Below, in pieces: positions 33,029 through 42,186 of a DNA stretch of 64,000 bases. The notes under the pieces were generated by a model. It worked only from the letters and a program-made list of their open reading frames with translations, was not told the origin of the DNA and did not search any database. The position numbers and the translations under genes are program-made. The stretch's first letter is position 1, and every line of letters begins with the position of its first letter. Origin of the DNA: Desulfospira sp963664655 (GTDB taxonomy: Bacteria > Desulfobacterota > Desulfobacteria > Desulfobacterales > Desulfobacteraceae); assembly GCA_963664655.2 (NCBI GenBank), contig OY761554.1, forward strand, positions 310,001 through 374,000, written 5' to 3'.

Positions 33029-35257
33029 ATGATACGGTTCAAGGACTTGAAAATCAAAATCAAGATCGTCATCATCGTTATAACGGGAATTCTCATTTCC
33101 GTGGGCATCGTCGGGGGGTATTCCCTGTACAATTTCAGCACAAAAGGCCATGAGGATGTCGTCAGTTTTGAAACGGAGGTGATGAACCAGGCCAAAACGG
33201 AATTAAAGGATCTCATTGACTCAGCCTACACGGTTGTAGAAAAAATGCACCAGCAGACCGCCACGCCCGAAGCCATAAGAAAACATTACGGCGATCAGCT
33301 CAAATCTCTGGTGGATATTCCCTACACCATGATTTCCGAATCTTATGACAAGATGAAAAATTCGTCTGCCTTTACGGCCCCGACCGAAGACGAGGTTCAG
33401 GCCGGGGTCAAAAAGACTATCAAAAAGATCCGGTACGGTGAGGACAATTATTTCTGGATTAACGATTCCCATCCCCGGATGATTATGCATCCCATGGCTG
33501 AGGAGCTGAACGGCAAAGACCTGTCCCGGTTTTCAAAAAACGGAAAAGTCATTATGGCCAACGGCACCGACACCCCCATGTTTCAGGAAATGGCCAACCA
33601 GTGCCGGGCTTCCGGTGAAGGGTTTGTCTGCTACATGTGGCCGGCTGAAAGGGATTCTTCTCAACTGGTCAGAAGGCTTTCCTATGTCCGGCTGTTCAAG
33701 CCCTGGGACTGGATTATCGGTACCGGAATTTTTGTAGATAAGGCTGAAAAACAAGGCCGGGAAGAAGCCGCCGCCGTCATTATCAACATGAAATTCGGCG
33801 AGGGCAATTATTTTTATATCATGGATACCAGCGGCGTGATTCTGGCCCACCCCAATAAGGATCTGGTGAACAAGAGCCTGTACGAAAGCAAGGACGCCAA
33901 TGGAAAATACGTCTGGAAGGAAATGATCGAGATTGCCAAATCCAAGGGGGAGGGGTTTCATGATTACGTGTTCAGCAAACTCGGGTCGGACAAACCGGAA
34001 CCGAAGTTAGGCTACCTGAAGTATTACAAACCCTGGGACTGGATCATTTCCACCGGTATTTACGTGGATGACCTTCAGGAAAGGGTGGCAAAGAAAAAAG
34101 AAGCGGTCCATTCCGCCGTGAACCATCAGATCCTGTTTATGGGCATTACCATTACCATCCTGGTTGTGGTGGCCTTTTTCTGGGTGTTGATCATGAGCCG
34201 GGCCTTCATTGAGCGGCCCTTGAACCAGGGGGTTGAGGTGGCCAATAACCTGGCCAAAGGAAATCTCAATGTGGGCATTGAAATTTCCGGAAAAGATGAA
34301 ATCGGGCAGCTCCAGGCGGCCATGAAACACATGGTGGATTCCCTTCAGGACATTGTGGGCGAGGTCCAAAATGCGGTCAGCAATGTGGCCGCCGGCAGCG
34401 AGGAACTTAGCTCCACGGCTGAGCAGATGTCCCAGGGGGCAACGGAACAGGCCTCGTCAGCCGAACAGGCCTCGTCGTCCATGGAAGAAATGTCCGGCAA
34501 TATTAAGCAAAACGCCGACAATGCCCAGCAGACCGAACGGCTGGCGGTTCAGGCCGCCGGCGATGCAGAAAACGGCGGGACGGCCGTGGCCCAAACCGTT
34601 AACGCCATGAAAGAAATCGCCGACAAAATCCTGATCATTGAAGAGATCGCAAGGCAAACCAACATGCTGGCCCTGAATGCCGCCATTGAAGCGGCCCGGG
34701 CCGGCGATCACGGCAAGGGATTTGCCGTGGTGGCCGATGCGGTCCGGAAACTGGCTGAAAGAAGCCAGGCCGCGGCCAGCGAAATCAGCAATCTGTCCAC
34801 TTCCAGTGTTGAAATTGCTGAAAATGCCGGCGATATGCTCAATAAAATCGTGCCGGATATCCGGAAAACATCGGAACTGGTGCAGGAAATCAATGCCGCC
34901 TCATCTGAACAGAGCATGGGGGCCGAACAAATCAATACGGCCTTACAGCAGCTGGATCAGGTGATCCAGCAGAATGCCAGCTCAGCCGAAGAAATGTCAT
35001 CCACGGCAGAGCAGCTCTCAGCCCAGGCCGAACAGCTTCAGCAGGCCATTTCGTTTTTCAAGATCGGCCGAAGCGCCGGGGCAAAAAGCCGGCAGGAGAA
35101 ATCATCCCGCCAGACTGAATCATCAGGGCCATCCTCAAGAAGCCATGAACCCCGGCCCACCGTGGTGACCAATAAGCCTGAGCCCCCGTCTTCCGGGGGG
35201 GGGATTTCATTGGATATGGGCGATGATGCCCTGGACGATGACTTTGAAAAATATTAA
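33029..35257 (+). CDS. Methyl-accepting chemotaxis protein with tandem sCache_2 domains
   Basis: A 742-residue receptor from ATG 33029 behind AGGAGGGG. A membrane segment lies near residues 12-32, then two periplasmic sCache_2 domains: each has an NYFWIND or NYFYIMD strand and a KPWDWIIGTGIFVD or KPWDWIISTGIYVD end. A second membrane segment (about 360-385) and a HAMP domain follow. The signalling tip is RQTNMLALNAAIEAARAGDHG. The C-terminal linker is Ser/Pro-rich and ends in DDDFEKY, which may tether CheR/CheB. Such domains bind short-chain organic acids in known cases; the ligand here is unknown. It diverges from the che operon. Confidence 0.95.
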   Translation: MIRFKDLKIKIKIVIIVITGILISVGIVGGYSLYNFSTKGHEDVVSFETEVMNQAKTELKDLIDSAYTVVEKMHQQTATPEAIRKHYGDQLKSLVDIPYTMISESYDKMKNSSAFTAPTEDEVQAGVKKTIKKIRYGEDNYFWINDSHPRMIMHPMAEELNGKDLSRFSKNGKVIMANGTDTPMFQEMANQCRASGEGFVCYMWPAERDSSQLVRRLSYVRLFKPWDWIIGTGIFVDKAEKQGREEAAAVIINMKFGEGNYFYIMDTSGVILAHPNKDLVNKSLYESKDANGKYVWKEMIEIAKSKGEGFHDYVFSKLGSDKPEPKLGYLKYYKPWDWIISTGIYVDDLQERVAKKKEAVHSAVNHQILFMGITITILVVVAFFWVLIMSRAFIERPLNQGVEVANNLAKGNLNVGIEISGKDEIGQLQAAMKHMVDSLQDIVGEVQNAVSNVAAGSEELSSTAEQMSQGATEQASSAEQASSSMEEMSGNIKQNADNAQQTERLAVQAAGDAENGGTAVAQTVNAMKEIADKILIIEEIARQTNMLALNAAIEAARAGDHGKGFAVVADAVRKLAERSQAAASEISNLSTSSVEIAENAGDMLNKIVPDIRKTSELVQEINAASSEQSMGAEQINTALQQLDQVIQQNASSAEEMSSTAEQLSAQAEQLQQAISFFKIGRSAGAKSRQEKSSRQTESSGPSSRSHEPRPTVVTNKPEPPSSGGGISLDMGDDALDDDFEKY

Positions 35258-35285
35258 TGCGTTAGGCCATTAGGCTGAGGGCGGA

Positions 35286-35315
35286 CAGGCTGAAGGATAA
35301 AAAACCTTCAGCCTG
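35286..35315. terminator. Hairpin after the chemoreceptor gene
   Basis: CAGGCTGAAGG (35286-35296) pairs perfectly with CCTTCAGCCTG (35305-35315) around an 8-nt A-rich loop, 29 nt after the stop codon. There is no T run, so its terminator activity is uncertain. Confidence 0.45.
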
Positions 35316-35368
35316 ATCCCCTTCAGCCTAAAACCCCCCTCCCATCTTTCCCATCTTTCCCCATCTTT

Positions 35369-35441
35369 CTTGCTCATGCGCTTGCTTTTAATCTTGCTCT
35401 AAATTATCAGCCGCAGGCTGATTTATTTGAGCATGAGCAAG
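35369..35441. repeat. REP-like palindromic repeat, copy 2
   Basis: The ends CTTGCTCATGC and GCATGAGCAAG are perfect inverses of 11 bp, and the centre ATCAGCCGCAGGCTGAT is a hairpin. The same sequence in opposite orientation is at 2509-2562. It lies in the convergent gap between the chemoreceptor gene and the acyl-CoA dehydrogenase gene. Confidence 0.65.
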
Positions 35442-35464
35442 ACTAAGCATCAACAAAATATCAG

Positions 35465-36619
35465 CTAGGGTTTTCTCTTGTCATTGAGTATATGGTTTGA
35501 GATCACAATACGCTGGATCTCACTGGTTCCCTCGTAAATGGTAAAGACCCTGGCATCCCTGTAAAACCGTTCCACATCGTAATCCTTGGTAAACCCGTAG
35601 CCGCCGTGCATCTGAATGGCCCGGGCCGTTATCCGGTTGACCATTTCCGAAGCAAAAAGCTTGGCCATGGATGCCTCCCGGGTGTAGGCCTCTCCCCTGT
35701 CCTTCATACTGGCCGCTGAAAAAATCAACTGGCGGGCCGCTTCGATCTGGGTGGCCATATCCGCGATCTGGAAGCGGATGGCCTGGTGTTTGGATATGGG
35801 GGTTCCAAACTGTTTTCTGTTTTTGGTGTATTTTACCGCCGCATCAAAGGCGGCCTGGGCCACCCCTAAAGACTGGGCTGCAATCCCGATTCGGCCGCTG
35901 TCCAGCCCGGACATGGCAATTTTAAACCCGTCGCCCTCTTTACCCAGGATCTGGTCTGCCGGCACCCGGCAGTTCTCAAAGATTAAATCCGTGGTATCCG
36001 AAGCCCGCAGCCCCATTTTATCCTCCATATGGCCCACGGTAAGCCCGGGGGTTTCTTTGGGGACAATAAAGCAGGAAATCCCCTTATGAGCGGCGGCTTC
36101 ATCGGTCTTGGCCGTGACCAGGACCACCCTGCCGTTTTTCCCGGATGTGATAAAGCGTTTGGTCCCGTTAATCACATACCCGTCCCCGTCCTTTACGGCG
36201 GTGGTGGTCTGGCTGACCGGGTCGGAACCGGCGTCGGGCTCGGTTAAGGCAAAGGCACCGATCATCTCCCCTGAGGCCAGAGGGATCAGAAATCTTTGCT
36301 TCTGTTCTTCGGTGCCGAATTTATAAAGGCTTTCACAGACAATGGAGTTCTGGACAGACATGACAACGGAAGTGGACGCACAGGAATAGGCAATTTCGGA
36401 CAGGGCCAGCACATAGGAAACCGCATCGGCATCTTCTCCCCCGTAATCCACGGGGATCATCATGCCCATGAGCCCGAGTTCCCCCATCTGTTTAAAATTT
36501 TCCGCCGGAAATTCCTTGGTTTTATCCCGCTCGGCAGCCGTGGCCGCCACCACCTTCCTGGAAAACTCCCGGACCATATTCTGGATCATCAACTGTTCGT
36601 CGGTAAGCTTAAATAACAT
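35465..36619 (-). CDS. Acyl-CoA dehydrogenase (short-chain type)
   Basis: A 384-residue FAD enzyme. AFALTEPDAGSD and WITNG-like INGTKRFITSGK are the flavin-contact signatures; RIGIAAQSLGVAQAAFDAAVKYTKNRKQFG follows; the C-terminal VFTIYEGTSEIQRIVIS contains the catalytic glutamate of the butyryl/short-chain class. It oxidises an acyl-CoA to the 2-enoyl-CoA and passes electrons to ETF. No etf gene is nearby. A strong AAAGGAG precedes ATG 36619. It follows the XRE-cupin gene after about 120 nt that hold short AGCTGACAGCTAACCGC-type repeats, so co-transcription is not certain. Confidence 0.92.
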   Translation of the reverse strand: MLFKLTDEQLMIQNMVREFSRKVVAATAAERDKTKEFPAENFKQMGELGLMGMMIPVDYGGEDADAVSYVLALSEIAYSCASTSVVMSVQNSIVCESLYKFGTEEQKQRFLIPLASGEMIGAFALTEPDAGSDPVSQTTTAVKDGDGYVINGTKRFITSGKNGRVVLVTAKTDEAAAHKGISCFIVPKETPGLTVGHMEDKMGLRASDTTDLIFENCRVPADQILGKEGDGFKIAMSGLDSGRIGIAAQSLGVAQAAFDAAVKYTKNRKQFGTPISKHQAIRFQIADMATQIEAARQLIFSAASMKDRGEAYTREASMAKLFASEMVNRITARAIQMHGGYGFTKDYDVERFYRDARVFTIYEGTSEIQRIVISNHILNDKRKP

Positions 36620-36739
36620 GGAAATCTCCTTTAACCGTACTGACTGGTTGTTTGATTGTGTTACCCCACGACAAAAACAGCTTATAGTTGACAGCTCATG
36701 GCTGACAGCTAACCGCTAATAGCTGAAGGCTAACCGCTC

Positions 36740-37285
36740 TCAGGGCGCGTAAACCACAACAATCAACTGGGCATCAACGTCAGAGACGTTGCGCAGGTCA
36801 TGTTTGATTCCGGAATTAAAATGTAGGGATTCCCCTGGATTCAAGGTATTGACATGATCCCCGACCTGAATCTCCACTTTGCCTTCCAGCACATAGACAA
36901 ATTCCTCTCCGTCGTGCTGAAACCCGACCCCGTCATGATGGCTTTCCGCTTCCACAACAATGCGAAAGGCCTTTAGGTGCTTATTTTCCGCACCAGGGGT
37001 CAGGGGGGTATAGGCATAGTTATCGGTCCGTTTGGTATAGGCATCCGATCGTTTTTCCAGAGTGTCTTCCTGATCCTTGAGCAGGATGGATGAGTCCAGT
37101 TGAAGGGTTCTGGAAATCTGCAGCAGGGTTCCCACAGATGGTCTTTTCTCTCCCCCTTCAATCTGCTTAATCAGCTCCTTTGACATGCCCGTATCATTGG
37201 CCATGGCATCCAGGCTCATTTTCTTGTCGAGCCTGGCCCGCCTGATCCGCTTGCCAATAGGAATTATTTCTTTTTTATCCGGCAT
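36740..37285 (-). CDS. XRE-family regulator with C-terminal cupin domain
   Basis: A 181-residue protein from ATG 37285. Residues about 8-65 are a helix-turn-helix (RRARLDKKMSLDAMANDTGMS; EGGEKRPSVGTLLQI). Residues about 100-175 are a cupin (GFQHDGEEFVYVLEGKVEI; LNPGESLHFNSGIKHDLRN) with the two cupin motifs and His residues. Proteins with this layout regulate small-molecule metabolism, sensing the effector through the cupin. It lies 68 nt after ilvE and before the acyl-CoA dehydrogenase gene, so its targets may be these neighbours. In-frame ATG 37315 is an alternative start. Confidence 0.9.
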   Translation of the reverse strand: MPDKKEIIPIGKRIRRARLDKKMSLDAMANDTGMSKELIKQIEGGEKRPSVGTLLQISRTLQLDSSILLKDQEDTLEKRSDAYTKRTDNYAYTPLTPGAENKHLKAFRIVVEAESHHDGVGFQHDGEEFVYVLEGKVEIQVGDHVNTLNPGESLHFNSGIKHDLRNVSDVDAQLIVVVYAP

Positions 37286-37353
37286 AATATCTCCAATAGT
37301 TTGAGGGTTGTCCAAACTCCATCTTCGATTTATGGTCTATTATCAGTTATTCT

Positions 37354-38418
37354 CTAATCTACCAGTTCGATCCAGCCTTCGGTATCCTCAGCCTTCCCAT
37401 ACTGAATGGCGGTCAGGGCGTCGTACAGTTTAATGGCCGTGGGACCGGGCTTTCCGTCCCCCACATGAATGGTCTTATGGTCATAGGTGATCTCGCCTAC
37501 CGGTGAGATGACCGCAGCCGTTCCGGAACCAAATACTTCATTAAGGCGGCCTTCTTCATGGGCCTTGAACACCTCATCAATGGAAATTTTGCGTTCACTG
37601 ACGGGCATGCCCCATTTTTTGGCCAGGTCAATGACCGAAAAGCGGGTAATCCCGGGAAGGATACTGCCGTTGAGGACCGGGGTGACCAGTTCGTTATCAA
37701 TGATAAAAAAGATATTCATGGCCCCGACTTCTTCGATGTACTTTCTTTCCAACGCATCCAGCCAGAGCACCTGGGCATACCCTTCTTTTTTGGCCACTTC
37801 ACCGGCATACAGGCTTGCGGCATAGTTGCCCGGGGTTTTAAACTCGCCAACCCCGCCCCGGACAGCCCGGACATGGTTTTTGGACACCCATATTTTTACG
37901 GGATTAAACCCCTCGCTGTAATAGGCCCCCACAGAACACAAAATAATAAAAAATTTAAAGGTGTAAGAGGATCTCACCCCGAGAAAGGGATCCGTCGAAA
38001 TCACAAATGGGCGGACATAAAGGGAGGTCCCCAAGGTCTCGGGAATCCATTTTTCTTCCAGCCGGATCAGCTGTTTCATGGCGGCCATGCAAAAATCGAT
38101 ATCCAGTTCAGGGATGCAAAGCCCCTGGGCGGATTTGTTCATCCGTTTGAAATTGTCCCTTGCCCTGAACAGCTGAATGTTGCCGTCAGCGGTTTTATAT
38201 GCCTTAAGGCCTTCAAAAATAGCCTGGCCGTAATGATAGACCATGGCGGCCGGGGACAGGGAAAATTCGGCAAAAGGCTCGATCCTGGGATCATGCCATC
38301 CCTTATCCACGGAATAATCCATTACAAACATGTGGTCGGTGAATGCCGTGCCAAATCCTAAATTTTCATCCTTTGGCCGGGTGCCCGGCGTTTTGACTTG
38401 GCTGATTTTAATCTTCAT
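37354..38418 (-). CDS. ilvE: Branched-chain amino acid aminotransferase
   Basis: A 354-residue fold type IV PLP enzyme of the long (eukaryotic/BCAT II) type. FGTAFTDHMFVMDY, AIFEGLKAYK, RMNKSAQGLCIPELD and EVGAMNIFFI are all typical; the PLP lysine is the K of FKTPGNYAAS. It interconverts leucine, isoleucine and valine with their 2-oxoacids, which are the natural substrates of a VOR-type oxidoreductase such as the one at 10.8-13.5 kb. A GGAGG ribosome site precedes ATG 38418. It is probably the first gene of a leftward group with the XRE-cupin and acyl-CoA dehydrogenase genes. Confidence 0.94.
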   Translation of the reverse strand: MKIKISQVKTPGTRPKDENLGFGTAFTDHMFVMDYSVDKGWHDPRIEPFAEFSLSPAAMVYHYGQAIFEGLKAYKTADGNIQLFRARDNFKRMNKSAQGLCIPELDIDFCMAAMKQLIRLEEKWIPETLGTSLYVRPFVISTDPFLGVRSSYTFKFFIILCSVGAYYSEGFNPVKIWVSKNHVRAVRGGVGEFKTPGNYAASLYAGEVAKKEGYAQVLWLDALERKYIEEVGAMNIFFIIDNELVTPVLNGSILPGITRFSVIDLAKKWGMPVSERKISIDEVFKAHEEGRLNEVFGSGTAAVISPVGEITYDHKTIHVGDGKPGPTAIKLYDALTAIQYGKAEDTEGWIELVD

Positions 38419-38720
38419 CTTTCCTCCATTAGGTTAAGATTAAATTTAAATAACTCAGTATAATAGGCCATTCAACCCGGTAAAGCAAAACAATTTTAAG
38501 CCGCTTCCAAGGATGGCGGCAGGCCGGAAGGCCAAGTCTTCAAAGGTGCACAATTTCTATTTGGACGGGTTAAAAAAAACAGATAAAACAGGACATTTTT
38601 TTGCTTTACGGTTAAAAAACGGCCGGATTTCTTTTTTGAACATTCTACAGGGAAACCGGATGTTGTGAATTCTTAGGGTTAAACCGTTGGCATTGGACAT
38701 CTTCTGCCCTTTAACATATG

Positions 38721-38871
38721 CCCCTCTGTGGTGTTTGGCGAAAGCCAAACCTCTGTGCCCCCGGTGGTTTAAAAACATGAAATCCCGAAGGGATTGACTT
38801 GTTCTTCGTTAACCTCCCGGTTTTTATAAATTGTGGGCTTCGCCCACTCTTTAAATTTAACCACAGAGGGG
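38721..38871. repeat. MITE-like 150-bp repeat, family A, copy 2
   Basis: It starts CCCCTCTGTGGTGTTTGGCG and ends ACCACAGAGGGG, with the same internal hairpins as 2126-2275. The segment just upstream (38640-38720, including TCTGCCCTTTAACATATG) also resembles the region before the third copy near 59850-59905. The rest of 38419-39186 has no gene; it is AT-rich with no clear sites. Confidence 0.75.
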
Positions 38872-39186
38872 CTGACCTTGGATGCATATGTAAATAAAAA
38901 TCATCGAAGATATTTTTTTTTCATGCGATGGCACGGTTTAGGCCCGGCCCTGCCAGAAGGCTTTTATTTAAAACTATCTTATTGAATTTAAAGCAACTTT
39001 CAATCAACCCGCCCCACACCGGAATGGCCTTGGCATAAACGCAAAAAAGCCTTTGACAAACCGGCTGTCTTTCCATTATTACAGAAAAACAGACTTAAGC
39101 GTTCGTTCTTAGCCGCATTAAAACCAGCGCCGCCGCAAACCTCTAAAGGGACACCCAGCTGTTTTGCCGGGGAAGGGAGAAGTATC

Positions 39187-40689
39187 ATGAGCCGTCTTCG
39201 GGATCTGGCCTTTTTTGATATCTACCGGAAAAACGCACGGATTTTTAAAGACCGGTGCGCCGTCCACTGGAACCAAAAGGACATCTCTTATGAAGACCTT
39301 TTTTCTCAGGTCCAAAAGCTTTCAGCCGGGCTTGCCGGCCTTGGTCTGTCTTCCGGGGCCCGAATTGCGGTGCTTTCAAAAAACCACCCGGTATTTTTTG
39401 ATCTTTTCGGGGCCGCCTCGGTTCTTGGCCTTTGCCTGGTTTTAATTAACCGGCGGCTGAGCCGGGATGAAATCCGGCACATCATTAAAGACACCACCCC
39501 TGAAATCCTCATCTGCGACCAGGAAATGGCCCCTGTTGCCGGTGAGCTGATGCCGGATTTTCCTTTTTTAAAACACCGGTTTGTTATTGACGGCCCGGAT
39601 AAAACCTTGCCGGACCTGTACCCGGATGCCCCAGAGGTTTCATCCGGCAGGATTGACATGGATGCCCCCTTTGCCATTATCCATACGGCAGCCGTTCAGG
39701 GAAAGCCCAGGGGCGCGGTATTAAGCCAGGCCAACATTATCCTGGCCAACCTCCAGATCATGCACCATTATAAACTGGACCCCTCCAAAACCCATTTAAA
39801 CATCCTGCCCCTGTTTCATATCATGGGCCTTAATTTAGGGCTTGGCACCCTCCAGGCCGGGGGCAAAAATGTTATTCTTGAAAAATTTGATCCGGCAAAG
39901 GCCCTTGACCTGATCCAGGCCCAGAAAGTGAATTTGATCGGCGCCTTCCCCCCTGTCCTGTCCAGCCTGTTAGAGGCCATTGACCAGGGCAGCCCGGACC
40001 TTGGCAGCCTTGACATCGCCGTGGGCCTTGAAACCCCGGAAACAGCCAAACGCTGGGAAGCGGTGACCAAATCCGAATTCTGGACCATGTACGGCCAGAC
40101 TGAAACCTCAGGCCTGATCACCTTTGCCCCTTACTTTAAACGGCAGGGATCTGCCGGCCAGGTCTCAAGCCTTGCCGATATCGCCATCGTGGATGACCTG
40201 GACACCCCCCTGCCCTGCGGTGAAACCGGGGAAATTACCGTCAAAGGCCCCCTGGTCTTTCAAGGGTACTGGAATGCCCCGTCGCTAAATGAATTTACCT
40301 TCCGGGAAGGACGGCACCATACCGGCGATCTGGGCATGCTGGATTCAGACGGATTTTTGTTCTTTAAAGGGCGCAAAGCCGAAAAAGAACTCATCAAACC
40401 CGGGGGAGAAAACGTTTTTCCGGCCGAAGTGGAAAAAGCGGTTCTCTCCCATAAAGCGGTTAAAGAAGTCTGCGTCTTTGGTGTGCCGGACCCCAAGTTC
40501 GGGGAAGGCATCAAGGCCGTGGTCGCCTTAAATCCCGGAGAAACGCTTACAGAAAAGGACCTGATCGAATTTACCGGAACCCTGATTGCCGGGTATAAAA
40601 AACCAAGATATGTTGAATTTACACAAGATTTTCCCAGGCTGGAAAATGGCGGCATTGACCGGGCCGCCGTAAAGAAAGCCTTTTCCTGA
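39187..40689 (+). CDS. AMP-forming acyl-CoA ligase-like protein with atypical motifs
   Basis: A 500-residue ANL-superfamily protein. The P-loop motif, usually YTSGTTGxPKG, is HTAAVQGKPRGAVLS at residue 166, which is divergent. MYGQTETSGLITF is the A5 motif and HHTGDLGMLDSDGFLFFKGR the A7/A8 hinge region. In the C-terminal domain the usual lysine motif PxxxxGKILRR is PRLENGGIDRAAVKK: glycine 489 takes the place of the catalytic lysine. It may therefore have low adenylation activity or act in another way. It stands alone, converging with the kinase-like gene whose stop lies directly next to its own. The substrate is not known. Confidence 0.85.
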   Translation: MSRLRDLAFFDIYRKNARIFKDRCAVHWNQKDISYEDLFSQVQKLSAGLAGLGLSSGARIAVLSKNHPVFFDLFGAASVLGLCLVLINRRLSRDEIRHIIKDTTPEILICDQEMAPVAGELMPDFPFLKHRFVIDGPDKTLPDLYPDAPEVSSGRIDMDAPFAIIHTAAVQGKPRGAVLSQANIILANLQIMHHYKLDPSKTHLNILPLFHIMGLNLGLGTLQAGGKNVILEKFDPAKALDLIQAQKVNLIGAFPPVLSSLLEAIDQGSPDLGSLDIAVGLETPETAKRWEAVTKSEFWTMYGQTETSGLITFAPYFKRQGSAGQVSSLADIAIVDDLDTPLPCGETGEITVKGPLVFQGYWNAPSLNEFTFREGRHHTGDLGMLDSDGFLFFKGRKAEKELIKPGGENVFPAEVEKAVLSHKAVKEVCVFGVPDPKFGEGIKAVVALNPGETLTEKDLIEFTGTLIAGYKKPRYVEFTQDFPRLENGGIDRAAVKKAFS

Positions 40690-42186
40690 TCATCCGTTTT
40701 TTGCCGGGTCTTTGGAATCCTTGGGGTCGGTCTGGGAGGTTTTGGACAGATCCAGAATCTGTTCGTTGAGATAGTCCTTGGTCTGATACCGGGATATTTT
40801 CATGATTTTTTTGGTAATATCAGACATCCGCTCAAGCTGTGCTTTTATTTTGTGGATGCTTTTCTGAACCGGCTCATTGTCCGGCAGGTCCATCCGCAGC
40901 AGGTCCAGATAACCGAACGCCGACATCAACGGCTGGTTCATTTCATGGCAGACCGCACCGGACAGTTCAAGAATGCCCTGGATCCGGTCATTTTCCCTGA
41001 GGGTCCGTTCAGACTCTTTTCTACCCGTAATATCAGACACCGCAATGATATACCCCCTGGAAAGATCCCGGATATCAAAGGGACAGGCCTGGAGGTTGCA
41101 GTCAAACACCGAGCCGTCCCGCCGGACCCACTGGGTTTCCACATTGCAGGGATCCCACTTGGTAAAGCTGGCGGACGCCACCTCCCGGCCCACCCGCTCA
41201 TATTCTTCCGGGTCCGCATACAGCAGCGCCGTACTTTTGCTCAAAATTGAATCCTTTGGGTATCCGACCATGCGGCACAGGGTATCATTGGCCCATTCCA
41301 GATTCCGGCCGACCACCAGCCCCATCCCCACAGGGGACGAGCGAAGGATGGCTGTTAACCGCTCTTCACTGGTTTTAAGCAGGTTCTGGGTCAGCTGGCG
41401 GTTCTGAATTTCATTTTCAAGCTTCTGGTTCAGCCCCTCAAGTTCCCGGGTCCGCTGGGCCACCATCTCTTCTAAGTTGTCGCTGTGCCCTTTCAGAGAC
41501 TGTTCAGCCTTTTTAAGGTCATTCATCTGGGATTCGATGGTCCGGCCCATGTCAACCAGAACCGATACAATGGGTTCAAACTCCTGATAAACAGCGGTCT
41601 CGACCCGGGGGCGGTAATCGCCTCTTGAATAGGATTGGGCAATGGCCGCCATACCATCAATGGGGCCCCGGATGATTTTTTTGAGCAGAAAACCGGTCAA
41701 TACGGCCATGCCGGCAATCAGGATCAAAATGGCAGCGGCAATGGTCCTGAACATCTCATATTTGACCCGGGTGAATTCAAGGGAATTGAATGACAGCAGG
41801 ATGGTCCCGATTTTTTCCCTGCCGTAAAAAATATCCCGGGTCCGGATGATCTCTTTGCCGCCGGCCGTTGGTTTGGCCTGGGAGTATTTATCCATCATGG
41901 TTTTGCCGGACGCATCAATCAATTTGACCATAACAATGGATTCACTGCTGCTGTAATAGCTGCAGATGGTATCCATATTTTCCCAGTCCATCCGCCACAG
42001 GGGGGCTTTTAAAGCGTTGGCCAGGGAATCAATGGTTTCGTTGGCGTTTTTTTCAAACCGCTGGTCTAATCTTCCGGATATCTGGACATAATACAGCCCT
42101 AAAAATGAACCGGACAGCACGGCCATGACCGCCACCAGGCTGATGGTCAAGTTTCTGGATATGGATTTTTTCCGATAACCGGTCAT
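40690..42186 (-). CDS. PAS-histidine-kinase-like protein lacking the ATPase domain
   Basis: A 498-residue membrane protein. It has an N-terminal membrane segment (LVAVMAVLSGSFLGLYYV), a periplasmic domain, a second membrane segment (about 165-190), HAMP, a coiled coil, a PAS domain (about 270-395) and a HisKA-like segment with H414 in GAVCHEMNQPLMS. It then ends after 84 residues without N, G1 or G2 boxes, so it has no ATP-binding domain. It could be a phosphorelay intermediate, a regulator that pairs with another kinase, or a truncated kinase. It starts right after the TetR stop (TAA-ATG, no spacer), so the two are translationally coupled. Confidence 0.9.
   Translation of the reverse strand: MTGYRKKSISRNLTISLVAVMAVLSGSFLGLYYVQISGRLDQRFEKNANETIDSLANALKAPLWRMDWENMDTICSYYSSSESIVMVKLIDASGKTMMDKYSQAKPTAGGKEIIRTRDIFYGREKIGTILLSFNSLEFTRVKYEMFRTIAAAILILIAGMAVLTGFLLKKIIRGPIDGMAAIAQSYSRGDYRPRVETAVYQEFEPIVSVLVDMGRTIESQMNDLKKAEQSLKGHSDNLEEMVAQRTRELEGLNQKLENEIQNRQLTQNLLKTSEERLTAILRSSPVGMGLVVGRNLEWANDTLCRMVGYPKDSILSKSTALLYADPEEYERVGREVASASFTKWDPCNVETQWVRRDGSVFDCNLQACPFDIRDLSRGYIIAVSDITGRKESERTLRENDRIQGILELSGAVCHEMNQPLMSAFGYLDLLRMDLPDNEPVQKSIHKIKAQLERMSDITKKIMKISRYQTKDYLNEQILDLSKTSQTDPKDSKDPAKNG

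Noticed and set aside
37558..38361. A 267-codon open frame opposite ilvE
   Set aside because: It is the complement of a clear aminotransferase gene with strong motifs; the antisense product is rich in G, P and H, as expected for a shadow frame.
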